A stretch of 64,000 bases of DNA from Halomonas sp. BDJS001 (GCF_026104355.1 NZ_CP110535.1:2604001-2668000), one strand, 5' to 3'. Positions 46,767 through 54,474 are shown, counted from the stretch's first letter. The notes: generated by a model not told the origin, from the letters alone. A program made the numbers and translations.

Positions 46767-46925
46767 GTATAACAGTGATCATGTGATCGCTAATCGACCA
46801 CAAACCATTTAGTTCCTCGCTCCGTCGACGAACGATGAAGCTCGGCATTGTCGGCAACTTGAGAGCTCGAACCAGGCGTAAGAACGTAGCAACACGTAAT
46901 GACGGTCATCGTGCTGCCGTTGGCT
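46767..46925 (-). repeat. attC-like site of the GFA cassette
   Basis: Bounded by GTATAAC (46767-46773) and GTTGGCT (46919-46925), the latter overlapping the GFA stop. Internal pairing is not obvious and the length (159 bp) is large. Confidence 0.45.
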
Positions 46926-47340
46926 AGAGTGGGTCGGGCGAACCAATATAGTTTTCTATGTAAATTGGTTTATCATCCTCAATTACTACCCATGAAGGCT
47001 TCTCACAGACCCACATATGACCCGTTACCTCAACTTGAGGATATCCATCCAGCAGCCCGGTTCTAACGCGGAGAAACTCTGTTTCATTATTGGTAGTGAC
47101 GTAAATAGGACTGAAGCAATTGGAACAGTAGAAGCGCTGCTTTCCCGGGCGTGACTCATAGGACACCAATTGCTTTGCTCCTGATGTAATGGTGAACTTA
47201 TCGCGTGCAACTCGGACTACGGACGAATAGTCTGAGCCAGAAAGCTTTCGGCAGGTCTCGCAATAGCATCGCCTCACCGAAAGCCGGGGCCGATCAATGG
47301 TGAAACAAACCGATTTGCAGTGACAGCTTCCAGTGATCAA
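46924..47340 (-). CDS. GFA family zinc-binding protein
   Basis: A 138-residue beta-tent protein with GSCHCKSVCFTI, CYCETCRKLSGSDYSS and FYCSNCFSPIYVTT cysteine motifs. It is the third GFA-type gene in the array and not a close copy of the others. The start is a TTG at 47340 with GGGAGA at 8-base spacing and a GTTAGAG core just upstream. The stop lies at the edge of an attC-like site. Confidence 0.82.
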   Translation of the reverse strand: MITGSCHCKSVCFTIDRPRLSVRRCYCETCRKLSGSDYSSVVRVARDKFTITSGAKQLVSYESRPGKQRFYCSNCFSPIYVTTNNETEFLRVRTGLLDGYPQVEVTGHMWVCEKPSWVVIEDDKPIYIENYIGSPDPL

Positions 47341-47359
47341 GTGTTCGATCTCCCTTGGC

Positions 47360-47472
47360 CTCTAACGTGTGAGTGATCGGAATAGTGGTTCAGAACGACG
47401 GCTGGTGCATAATGAAGCGAAGACCCAGACGACGGCATGCGCCACTATTTTCAGTATAAAGAATGGTTAAGT
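47360..47472 (-). repeat. attC site of the DUF899-GNAT cassette
   Basis: Bounded by CTCTAAC (47360-47366) and GTTAAGT (47466-47472, a perfect GTTRRRY). Internal arms AATAGTGG and CCACTATT pair. The GNAT stop codon lies inside the core. 113 bp. Confidence 0.68.
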
Positions 47473-47991
47473 CGGGCTTCGTTCGCAACTTTTAAGCCGG
47501 TACGATCGAAACGAAGTGCCATGTAAGACTCTATTGCCTGCGCACCGCATGCCAACTTTCTCTGCTACTCGAATTGAGGGAAAATTCATGGGATTAATGT
47601 CCGCGACGACCTCCGTTAAGTAAACACTGTCAAAGGCGTGTTCCACAACGGCGGCTGCCGCTTCGGTAGCGAATCCCTGCCCCCAACTTGCACGAGTAAA
47701 GCGCCATCCGATTTCGACTTCGTCGCGTACGGCCTCATAGGGAATCAAAAGTATCCAGCCTAAAAAGTCGCTGGCATCATGTTTGCGCACAGACCAGTAG
47801 CCAAGGCCCGGTGGATATCGCTGGCCCATTCTATCCAGAACAAAAGCCCTGTGTTGATCCAGATCATGCCATGGCCCGGATACGTACCGGGTTACTTCTG
47901 GATCTCGATCCATCGCCAAGCATGCTTCCAGATCCTCAGCTGACCTTGGCGTCATGACTAATCTGCTTGTCGTCAGAATTGGCTGCATCAT
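47467..47991 (-). CDS. GNAT family N-acetyltransferase
   Basis: A 174-residue RimJ/RimL-like GNAT protein using acetyl-CoA: LTTSRLVMTPRSAEDLEACL, VEIGWRFTRASWGQGFATEAA (acetyl-CoA loop) and NFPSIRVAEKVGM. Substrate unknown; relatives acetylate ribosomal proteins, amines or antibiotics. The ATG at 47991 overlaps the DUF899 stop (TGATG), so the two genes form one two-gene cassette ending in an attC. Confidence 0.88.
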   Translation of the reverse strand: MMQPILTTSRLVMTPRSAEDLEACLAMDRDPEVTRYVSGPWHDLDQHRAFVLDRMGQRYPPGLGYWSVRKHDASDFLGWILLIPYEAVRDEVEIGWRFTRASWGQGFATEAAAAVVEHAFDSVYLTEVVADINPMNFPSIRVAEKVGMRCAGNRVLHGTSFRSYRLKSCERSPT

Positions 47992-48737
47992 CAGTATGAG
48001 TGACAACTCACGCTTGCCGGACTCGCATCATACTCATCGTGGCGACGAACCCAGTCCATGATTTCCTTCTCGTTGCGGCCCTTCGGCGTAATGTCGAGAT
48101 AAACGAAGGCGCCAATAACCTCCTCATTGCCACGGGCGTAGCTGGAGTAAGTGTGGAATACTGCCCCGCTTTCGTCCCGGTAGAAAACGCTAAGGCCGGG
48201 CAGTTCTTCGCTGAAGTATTTTGGATCCTCGATAGCTTGGTAGTTGTAGTAGAGCCGACCAGCCTCAAGATCCTCCCGAGCGAAAGAGACCTGAAAGTCA
48301 AAATTGAAATCGCAGCCCTGGGAGGACGCCCAGTTGGCTGTCCAGCCCATGCGCTTCCGGTAGGCTTGCAGCTTTTCCAGCGGCGCGCGGGATACACGAA
48401 CGTAACTGACATCGTGATTGGCGAGGTGGACGATGGCCCCCTCAGCATGATCCGCCTCCAGCGAGCAGCTCGGACAGCCCGCATTCCAGTCAGGGCCGAA
48501 CATGAAATGGTGAATAATCAGTTGACTGTTTGTGCCAAATAGCTCGGCAAGCGTCTTCTTCCCTTCCAGCGTGTCGAAAACGTATTCCTTCTCTATCTTG
48601 ACCCATGGCAGATCGCGCCGCTCACGGGCGACCAGGTCGCGCATACGCGTGAGCGCCTTCTCGTTCTTTAGGTGGGCTTTGCGTGCCTGAAGCCACTCCT
48701 CTTTGGATACAACTCTCGGTGATTCAATCTGACTCAT
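47991..48737 (-). CDS. DUF899 thioredoxin-like protein
   Basis: A 248-residue protein with the DUF899 hallmarks: N-terminal helix (VVSKEEWLQARKAHLKNEKALTR), LAELFGTNSQLIIHHFMFG, the CxxC motif in DWNAGCPSCS, and GLSVFYRDESGAVFHTYSSYARG. The fold is thioredoxin-like; function unknown. GCGAGG lies upstream of the ATG. Translationally coupled to the GNAT gene. Confidence 0.88.
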   Translation of the reverse strand: MSQIESPRVVSKEEWLQARKAHLKNEKALTRMRDLVARERRDLPWVKIEKEYVFDTLEGKKTLAELFGTNSQLIIHHFMFGPDWNAGCPSCSLEADHAEGAIVHLANHDVSYVRVSRAPLEKLQAYRKRMGWTANWASSQGCDFNFDFQVSFAREDLEAGRLYYNYQAIEDPKYFSEELPGLSVFYRDESGAVFHTYSSYARGNEEVIGAFVYLDITPKGRNEKEIMDWVRRHDEYDASPASVSCHSY

Positions 48738-48890
48738 GACGGACTACCTCGCGTAAATTCAGCGTTGCTCCGGCTTGCAGCACCGGAATAATGCGTTTTG
48801 CATAGAGTAGTCGTTCGCCACTGACCAAAATCGACAACACCGCCGCAATTAATGACGATGCGCTTGGTGAAGTATTAATGCATCGCGGCC

Positions 48891-49298
48891 CTAGTTCGAA
48901 AGATTGAGCTGCCAGGAAACGCCATACCTATCCTTTAACCACCCAAACTGTTCACTGAAACCGTAGTTATCCAAAGGCATTAGTTCAGCGCCATCCTCAA
49001 CTAGGGCATGAAAAGCCTTTTCAATTTCGCTCGTTGATTCACACTCAACATACAACGACATCGATGGCGTGAAAGTAAATTGGTGATCAAGGTGGCTATC
49101 TAGCGCCAGAAACTCAGTACCGTTTATCGTAAATCGAGCCATCTTGGTGGAACCCTCTGGTTCATTCTCACCCGCTTGGTAGCGCTGAATATCGAGGATC
49201 TCTGAACCAGGAAATAGTGAGGTATAGAACCTGATTGCCTCTTCGGCCTTCCCGGCTTGCTCGCCGACAAACATTAGCGAGGTCGTAATGGACTTCAT
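48891..49298 (-). CDS. VOC family protein (PhnB-like, 3-demethylubiquinone methyltransferase fold)
   Basis: A 135-residue protein resembling the PhnB/3-dmu-9_3-mt group: ITTSLMFVGEQAGKAEEAIRF, YTSLFPGSEI, MARFTINGTEFLALDSH, FTPSMSLYVECES and a terminal DRYGVSWQLN. Function unknown. The ATG at 49298 has CGGAGG upstream; the frame extending to 49367 runs through an attC and is rejected. The segment 48738-48890 to its left has no clean attC. Confidence 0.85.
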   Translation of the reverse strand: MKSITTSLMFVGEQAGKAEEAIRFYTSLFPGSEILDIQRYQAGENEPEGSTKMARFTINGTEFLALDSHLDHQFTFTPSMSLYVECESTSEIEKAFHALVEDGAELMPLDNYGFSEQFGWLKDRYGVSWQLNLSN

Positions 49299-49322
49299 GT
49301 ATGCCTCCGTTCCAATTGATAC

Positions 49323-49412
49323 GTATAACGCTGGTTTAGCGCCCTTGTAATGGAGTCGAAGCCACATTAGGAGGGCAGCAAAAGTTTTCCCCTGTGACTG
49401 TGGTTGTTAGGG
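49323..49412 (-). repeat. attC site of the aadA-like cassette
   Basis: Bounded by GTATAAC (49323-49329) and GTTAGGG (49406-49412). It contains the central string TGGAGTCGAAGCCAC, close to TGGAGGCGAAGCC in the 54251 and 52788 sites, and an inner stem GCCCTTGTAATG/CATTAGGAGGGC. Outer-arm pairing is poor. Confidence 0.6.
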
Positions 49413-50200
49413 CTTCTCCCGCCGCTATGCATCAAGGCACGCCTCAATCTTTTTTTCATATACGAGACAAGCGCTTCGAAGTCCTGACGACTCTTTTCCC
49501 ACTGGTCTTCAATCTTGCCGAGGTAACCTTCACGAGCGTACTGTAACAGCACTGCGTGATCAGGAGGCGCTTGCTTTTCCGCCCACTGCGCCGCTATATC
49601 CTTTGGGGCGATATCACCAGTTGCAGCGGTAAGCCACATACGGGACAAGGTTAGAACCACGTTACGCTCATCACCAGTTGCCTCCACCAGGAGATTGGGT
49701 AATGAGTCACGAATTGCCATTCGGATATCAGTCAGTGGCACAGGCTCGAAAAGGCTAGCAGCATCAGTTCCATACAGCGGCAGACTGTTATCAATTACCT
49801 TTTTCAGAACAATCGCAAGATCAGGGTCGCGGACTGGCTCCGGGACGTTTCCGGCCTCGAATTCCTCTCGCAACCACTCACCGTATACAAACTCAGCCCG
49901 CGGAGGAAACTGCCAAGGGACAACATCAGAGACCGTTATCACCGTAAGCTCTATCGGCCTTTTGGCCTGTGAATTCCCAATCACGCCAGATACGCTCATC
50001 AATTGAGCAACCAAGGTCTTCCTTTGCATAAAAGTAGGCGGATTAGAGGTTGCAACCAGGATATCTACATCGCTGTTAGGCTTTAAACCACCAACAACGG
50101 CAGAGCCGAAAAGATAAATGCCGACGATTGAATCACCAAGCACATCTTCAATGATTGACTGTGCCTGCGTTGCTTCATCTGGTATCTCTGGGTTTACCAT
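49367..50200 (-). CDS. aadA: AadA-type aminoglycoside 3''-adenylyltransferase (frame altered at the end)
   Basis: Nucleotidyltransferase of the ANT(3'')(9) type that adenylylates streptomycin and spectinomycin. Motifs: YLFGSAVVGGLKPNSDVDI (catalytic GS..D.D), VELTVITVSDVVPW-like block, DPDLAIVLKKV and GDERNVVLTLSRMW..TGDIAPKDIAAQWA. The visible frame reads through the attC to 49367 with an odd basic tail. One more A in the seven-A run (near 49450) gives YMKKKIEACLDA and a stop at 49435, the same number of residues after the tyrosine as AadA1, and places the stop just before the attC. Classed as a cassette gene; resistance is not proven. Confidence 0.85.
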   Translation of the reverse strand: MVNPEIPDEATQAQSIIEDVLGDSIVGIYLFGSAVVGGLKPNSDVDILVATSNPPTFMQRKTLVAQLMSVSGVIGNSQAKRPIELTVITVSDVVPWQFPPRAEFVYGEWLREEFEAGNVPEPVRDPDLAIVLKKVIDNSLPLYGTDAASLFEPVPLTDIRMAIRDSLPNLLVEATGDERNVVLTLSRMWLTAATGDIAPKDIAAQWAEKQAPPDHAVLLQYAREGYLGKIEDQWEKSRQDFEALVSYMKKRLRRALMHSGGRSPNNHSHRGKLLLPS

Positions 50201-50301
50201 ATTTCAGGGAGTTCCTCTCGCCACCCTCGAACTGCTGAGTAAGCTCAACACAGCCATTAAGGTTATAATCACTGGCTAAGCCAACCCCACTCTATTACTG
50301 A

Positions 50302-50550
50302 ATGCCAAACCTCAGGCCAACTACTGTGAACACCCTCCATCAACTAAAAATAGCCGAGCCAAGCCTGTTCGCAAAGGTCTGCACCCAAAGAATCTACACA
50401 GCCAAGGCTATGACTTCACAGCGCTCGTAAAGAGCAACCCAGCGCTAGCCCCCTACGTGAAGCCGAACGCTTATGGCGAACTCTCCATCGATTTTAGAGA
50501 TGAAACAGGGAAATAAGATCACGCGGATATTGGCCTGGACATTTATGTGA
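50302..50550 (+). pseudogene. rlmF: Remnant of rlmF (23S rRNA m6A1618 methyltransferase) with internal deletion
   Basis: Plus-strand relic. The N-terminal part encodes RKGLHPKNLHSQGYDFTALV and SNPALAPYVKPNAYGELSIDF, matching the conserved RlmF N-terminus. After base 50495 the frame changes directly to MKQGNKITRILAWTFM and a stop at 50550, matching the RlmF C-terminus. Everything between, including the SAM-binding methyltransferase core (roughly 230 codons by comparison with E. coli), is missing. The likely start ATG (50302) is out of frame by one base in the CCC at 50333-50335. A TATAAT -10 box lies at 50264-50269. Confidence 0.75.
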
Positions 50551-50650
50551 GCCGTTACCGAGATGGCGCATGATTATGGAAGCCTACCGTGACGCTGTGG
50601 GCGCTAGCTCAGGAATAGGCAGCCATGCCGCCACGAAGGCGCTACCCGCC

Positions 50651-51394
50651 CTACGCCAGAGCAGTTTTGCTAACCAACACGACACCGAAGGCGATCAGCA
50701 TCAGCAACACTACCTTGCGGAAGGTGTCGGCATCCATCCTCTGGCGCACGATACCGCCGACCTTGGTGCCGACGTACACGGGTATCAGCCCCAGCAACGA
50801 GATCCAGATCGTTTCGGCCGTCATGAGCCCCAACTTCGCTAGGCCCACGGCCATGATCAGGCTCGAAAGGGTAAAGGAGATGTTGATCGCCTGGATAAAC
50901 CGTTTGGGATCGAGTTGAAGCGCCAGCAGGAAAGGCAAGACCGGCATGACTTGCGATCCGGTCATGCCATTCACCACACCGGTAAGAAAGCCGGAAACCG
51001 GCGCAAGTTTGCGGCCCAGGCTCTCCGACATCGGTTGGCCAGGGCGAAACAGCGTGAAAGCGCCGTAGCCGATAAGCACCAGGCCCAGTATCGCGCCAGC
51101 GACCAGGCTATCGATCAGATCCAGTACGGTGAGGCCGATCAGCAGGCCGGGAATGGTGGCGAGAAACATCGGCCAGAAGCGCCGCACCGTCTCTCCAAAG
51201 TGCCCTGCCTGCATCATCACGATGGCGTTACTCACCAGCGAGGGAATGATGACCAGCGGCATGGCGGATTTGAGGCCCAGCCCAAGCGCTAAGATGGGTA
51301 GCGCGGATGTTGAGAACCCCAAACCGGTCGCCCCTTTGACGAAGGCAGCCACAAGATAGGCACAGGCGATGATCAGAATCGTCTCGAAATTCAC
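50651..51394 (-). CDS. TauE/SafE family anion exporter
   Basis: A 247-residue membrane protein with about eight hydrophobic segments and the duplicated family motif (VAAFVKGATGLGFSTSALPIL; FLTGVVNGMTGSQVMPVLPFLL). Relatives export sulfite, sulfoacetate or related anions; cargo unknown. The start is GTG at 51394. It lies beside the HxlR gene in the same direction and has no attC of its own, so it belongs to the non-cassette block. Confidence 0.85.
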   Translation of the reverse strand: MNFETILIIACAYLVAAFVKGATGLGFSTSALPILALGLGLKSAMPLVIIPSLVSNAIVMMQAGHFGETVRRFWPMFLATIPGLLIGLTVLDLIDSLVAGAILGLVLIGYGAFTLFRPGQPMSESLGRKLAPVSGFLTGVVNGMTGSQVMPVLPFLLALQLDPKRFIQAINISFTLSSLIMAVGLAKLGLMTAETIWISLLGLIPVYVGTKVGGIVRQRMDADTFRKVVLLMLIAFGVVLVSKTALA

Positions 51395-51445
51395 GGTGCA
51401 TCCATACGGTAACTCTCACAGATTGGTCTTAGGTCGGCTCGCTTC

Positions 51446-51811
51446 CTACCGGCAGGTTTTCCGGCGATCCATCGCCGCGGCAATGTCCTTTTCATGCTCT
51501 TCTCCCCAGCCGCAAAGTGGCTCCATGGCCTGCACCAGACTTACCCCAAAGGGCGTCAGCGAGTAGTCGACGCGCAGCGGAATCTCGCCATAGTCGGTGC
51601 GCTGGACGATGCCGTCGGACTCCAGCTCCTTCAACTGCTGGATCAACATTTTGTCGCTCACGCCTCGGACGCTTCGCTTGAGCTCGCCGTAACGCATCGG
51701 GCCCTTGCTTAAAAAGAACAGAATCAATGGCTTCCACTTGCCGGAGATCACGTGCAGCGTCGCATGCAGGCCACAAATGAAACGTGGGTTTTCAGAGTTT
51801 ACTTTCGCCAT
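51446..51811 (-). CDS. HxlR family transcriptional regulator
   Basis: Winged-helix regulator (about 121 residues from ATG 51811; ATG 51835 is possible) with CGLHATLHVISGKWKPLILFFL, GPMRYGELKRSVRGVSDKMLIQQLKELESDGIV and the wing YGEIPLRVDYSLTPFG. HxlR proteins often sense reactive aldehydes, quinones or oxidants through cysteines; here C9 is the main candidate. Divergent from an SDR gene. ACTTAC (51818-51823) and GTAAGT (51848-51853) form a possible operator in the shared gap. Confidence 0.88.
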   Translation of the reverse strand: MAKVNSENPRFICGLHATLHVISGKWKPLILFFLSKGPMRYGELKRSVRGVSDKMLIQQLKELESDGIVQRTDYGEIPLRVDYSLTPFGVSLVQAMEPLCGWGEEHEKDIAAAMDRRKTCR

Positions 51812-51904
51812 AAAGGTACTTACCAAAAGGTGCATACTTGAACATTTGTAAGTGGTTTATATATTGTGAAAGCGCATCGAGTCAACACACACGGAGACCC
51901 AACC

Positions 51905-52639
51905 ATGAATCGACTAAACGGTAAAATTGCACTAATCACTGGCGGAGCCAGCGGCATCGGCCTGGCCTCGGCCCAACGCCTCATCGACGAAGGCGCCTTC
52001 GTCTTCATGGTCGGACGGCGCCAGGAGGCCCTCGACAACGCAGCTGAGGCATTGGGATCCAACGCCCGGGGCATCCAGGCGGATGTAACGAAGCCGGAGG
52101 ATCTCGAACGCGTATTCGATACAGTCCAGAAAGAGAAAGGACGCCTGGACGTACTGGTGGCCAACGCGGGCGTCGGCGAATTCGCTAGCCTGGGAGAGAT
52201 CACTGAGGAGCACTACGACTACATCTTCGACATCAACGTCAAAGGCACCCTCTTCACCGTCCAGAAGGCCCTCCCCCTGATGACGAACGGCGGCTCCATC
52301 ATCCTCACCGGTTCCACGGTCGGCAGCATGGGCACCCCCGCGATGAGTATCTACAGCGCCTCCAAGGCGGCCGTCCGAAATCTGGTGCGCAGTTGGGCCT
52401 ATGATCTCAGGGGCACCGGCATCCGCGTGAACGTCATGTCTCCTGGCCCGACCAAAACAGACAAGTTGATCGAATTGCTCCCATCCGACGCCCTGAGCGA
52501 GATGAAACGGAGCGTACCCCTTGAGCGTCTGGGCGATCCCCAAGAAACCGCAGGCGCGGTGGCGTTCCTGGCGTCCGACGATAGCAGCTTTATGACAGGG
52601 AGCGAGGTATTCGTTGACGGGGGCTACGCGCAGGTTTAA
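51905..52639 (+). CDS. SDR family oxidoreductase
   Basis: A 244-residue short-chain dehydrogenase. NAD(P) loop TGGASGIGLASA, NAG motif VLVANAGVGE, catalytic serine (ILTGSTVGS), YSASK active site (YSASKAAVRNLV) and C-terminal GSEVFVDGGYAQV. The R after VG (VGRRQEA) suggests NADPH. The ATG at 51905 follows CGGAGA. It is the only intact rightward gene inside the array, probably controlled by the divergent HxlR regulator. Confidence 0.92.
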   Translation: MNRLNGKIALITGGASGIGLASAQRLIDEGAFVFMVGRRQEALDNAAEALGSNARGIQADVTKPEDLERVFDTVQKEKGRLDVLVANAGVGEFASLGEITEEHYDYIFDINVKGTLFTVQKALPLMTNGGSIILTGSTVGSMGTPAMSIYSASKAAVRNLVRSWAYDLRGTGIRVNVMSPGPTKTDKLIELLPSDALSEMKRSVPLERLGDPQETAGAVAFLASDDSSFMTGSEVFVDGGYAQV

Positions 52640-52665
52640 GGGCTAGGCGGAGAACGGGAGGCAAT

Positions 52666-52781
52666 GAACCCAAAGGGGTCAGATAGATTTTAGATCAGAC
52701 AGCTTGGTTAAAAACAAATCAACCTGCCTCATTTACATTGATCACAATAAACTCGATCTGCCCCCCTTTAATTTTGGGTTC
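52666..52781. repeat. MITE-like inverted-repeat element
   Basis: 116 bp with ends GAACCCAAA (52666-52674) and TTTGGGTTC (52773-52781), followed inward by GGGGTCAGATAGATTT and the related complement of AACTCGATCTGCCCCCC. It encodes nothing. Ends of this kind occur on small non-autonomous elements; no target duplication seen. Confidence 0.5.
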
Positions 52782-52787
52782 CCTTAC

Positions 52788-52872
52788 AGATAACGCCAGC
52801 CAGCATGCGCGGCTACGGAATGGAGGCGAAGCCACAATGCAGTAGACGTCGCCGTGACTGGCATGGTTATGC
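52788..52872 (-). repeat. attC site of the membrane coiled-coil cassette
   Basis: 85 bp from AGATAAC (52788-52794) to GTTATGC (52866-52872). Arms CGCCAGCCAGC.. and ..ACTGGCATG pair, with the central TGGAGGCGAAGCCACAA shared with other sites. The gene's TAA stop is inside the core. Confidence 0.8.
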
Positions 52873-53355
52873 CTTATCGAACTCAGCAATATGAATTTTC
52901 ATGAGATCGATAAGCTCGACTATTGCTTTGTTCACCTCAGGATAAAGATCCTTCGCTTCCTGGCTGTACTTTGAGTCCTCGCTCGTAATCATCGCCATGC
53001 CCCCACCCGTCTTCTTGGGTGCGCCCTTCCGGTATAGGGTTGACCAGCGATAAATGAGCACAGACGTCTTTTCCAATTGGCTGTTCACTTCCGCACTGGC
53101 CAGAAGCCTCAGCATACCGTTATTATCTGACAGTTCCCGCTTGATCTGGTCGTAGCTATCACGAGACTCTGTCAGTCTGATCAGCATCTCCAATTGGGAT
53201 ATCGTTTTGGCATAAAGAGACTCTAGTTTTTCCTGCTTTTGCTTTCGTGCCTCCCGTTTACTGACACCTAGCTCACGAAGCCCAGCCAAAAGCCATGTCA
53301 CAATGGCTACGCCAATACCGAATGCTCCACTTATAATCGCCTGACTTAATTCCAT
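52867..53355 (-). CDS. Cassette protein: N-terminal membrane helix plus helical domain
   Basis: A 162-residue protein not recognised. Residues about 6-26 form a membrane helix (AIISGAFGIGVAIVTWLLAGL), followed by a basic coiled-coil stretch (SKREARKQKQEKLESLYAKTI) and a helical cytosolic domain. AAGGAAG precedes the ATG; a GTTATGC core lies 14 bases upstream, and the stop lies in its attC. A membrane-anchored orphan of this sort could be an effector or sensor, but no function is claimed. Confidence 0.75.
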   Translation of the reverse strand: MELSQAIISGAFGIGVAIVTWLLAGLRELGVSKREARKQKQEKLESLYAKTISQLEMLIRLTESRDSYDQIKRELSDNNGMLRLLASAEVNSQLEKTSVLIYRWSTLYRKGAPKKTGGGMAMITSEDSKYSQEAKDLYPEVNKAIVELIDLMKIHIAEFDKA

Positions 53356-53368
53356 GGTTTACTTCCTT

Positions 53369-53444
53369 GCATAACGCCAGCGTAACGGGCCGATTTGTGG
53401 AGCGGCAGCGGAACAAAGCGGTTCCGTTGACGCATTGGTTATGC
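53369..53444 (-). repeat. attC site of the HEPN-motif cassette
   Basis: 76 bp from GCATAAC (53369-53375) to GTTATGC (53438-53444). Left arm GCGT-AACGGGCCG..TTTGT pairs with the right arm with an unpaired extra base, the hallmark of attC. The gene's stop begins at the next base. Confidence 0.85.
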
Positions 53445-54233
53445 TCAGGCATTTGGACCGTGCTGTTTTGGCCCATGCCACTCGAATACTTCCAATGTCT
53501 GTTGCAGGATTTTTTGTAGTCTCTCCATTGATTCCGGTGATACATCAACCTCCCCATAATGGCCGTCAGCCATTGTTGAGCCATATTTCGACCCATTAAG
53601 GGAGTTAAGGATGAGCACACCTCCGTTGGGGGCACTTACCATATTGTTTTCGACTGGTTTCAGGTCCAGTGGCTTCGGGTTTCTCCCCGTACCGAGACCA
53701 CGAGATCTATCCTCTAAATGCTGAGCGGTGTTCCTCACTCCTCGAAGATCGGGAAATGCTTCGCCTAACTGAGCGTGCAGCTCTGCAAGGATTTGCGGCG
53801 TACCCTCTTCTCTTGATAGCACCCCAAAGAACTTATCAAATGAATCAATAGCGTATAGAAAGACTCGGGCGTATACGAAAGGTAAATTGTGTTCGAACTC
53901 CCGTGGTTGAAATCCATTCGACCATTTCTCTCTCTTGAACCGGACTTCTGTTTCAAAGTGGAGCTCGTCCCAATGCTCGTGCCCAGGAAACCCACCATAC
54001 TCTTGCTCTACCTCCTGCCTAATCTCGCTCCTTCGTTGGGCGTCTCGTTCCCAGTTTTCACGGTCAGCAAATGAGGGGCGGGCAGATCTGGCTTCCGTGA
54101 ACAAGTTCAGTGCAAGATTTGCCTCAAAGTACTGTGATTTCAGTGATTGCAACAGATTTCCGATTTTCCACGACCAATCCCGATCTTCACTTTCGAGCCA
54201 TGTTCCAGGAGTTATGATCTCAAACACATACAT
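53445..54233 (-). CDS. Cassette protein with a HEPN-type RNxxxH motif
   Basis: A 262-residue protein with no recognised family. Near residue 170 is RNTAQHLEDRSRG; R-N-x3-H fits the HEPN ribonuclease motif (R, polar residue, x3-4, H), but the fold is not proven. The N-terminal half is acidic and aromatic-rich (FEIITPGTWLESEDRDWSW). The ATG at 54233 follows CGAGGAG and a GTTATGC core; the frame extending to 54383 runs through an attC and is rejected. The stop lies beside the next attC. Confidence 0.75.
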   Translation of the reverse strand: MYVFEIITPGTWLESEDRDWSWKIGNLLQSLKSQYFEANLALNLFTEARSARPSFADRENWERDAQRRSEIRQEVEQEYGGFPGHEHWDELHFETEVRFKREKWSNGFQPREFEHNLPFVYARVFLYAIDSFDKFFGVLSREEGTPQILAELHAQLGEAFPDLRGVRNTAQHLEDRSRGLGTGRNPKPLDLKPVENNMVSAPNGGVLILNSLNGSKYGSTMADGHYGEVDVSPESMERLQKILQQTLEVFEWHGPKQHGPNA

Positions 54234-54250
54234 TGCATTCACTCCTCGGA

Positions 54251-54334
54251 GCATAACGTTGCCAGCACGCGTGACTTTGAAGTGGAGGCGAAGCCGCAAC
54301 GGAAAAACCATCGCCGTGCTTGGCCTGGTTATGC
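54251..54334 (-). repeat. attC site of the second cassette
   Basis: 84 bp from GCATAAC (54251-54257) to GTTATGC (54328-54334). GCC-AGCACG on one side pairs with GCCAAGCACGG on the other, with extrahelical bases; centre AGTGGAGGCGAAGCCGCAAC. Very good attC structure. Confidence 0.87.
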
Positions 54335-54474
54335 GATTCTCAATGACTAGACTACCCATTTTCTGCCCAGATCCGTGGGACACTTCCTGTCTTTCTAGTC
54401 TGAATATTGCAGTAATCGATTGTTTCTAGGATTTCTACCGGGAAATTTTGTAGTGGCTGATTATCGTCAAACAC

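Noticed and set aside
49299..49367. N-terminal extension of the PhnB-like protein
   Set aside because: It reads through an attC; CGGAGG supports the ATG at 49298.
50570..50918. Rightward frames antisense to TauE
   Set aside because: Shadows with low-complexity His/Gln content; TauE on the other strand has clear family motifs.
54234..54383. 50-residue N-terminal extension of the HEPN-motif protein
   Set aside because: It crosses the 54251 attC; the ATG at 54233 has a proper ribosome site.
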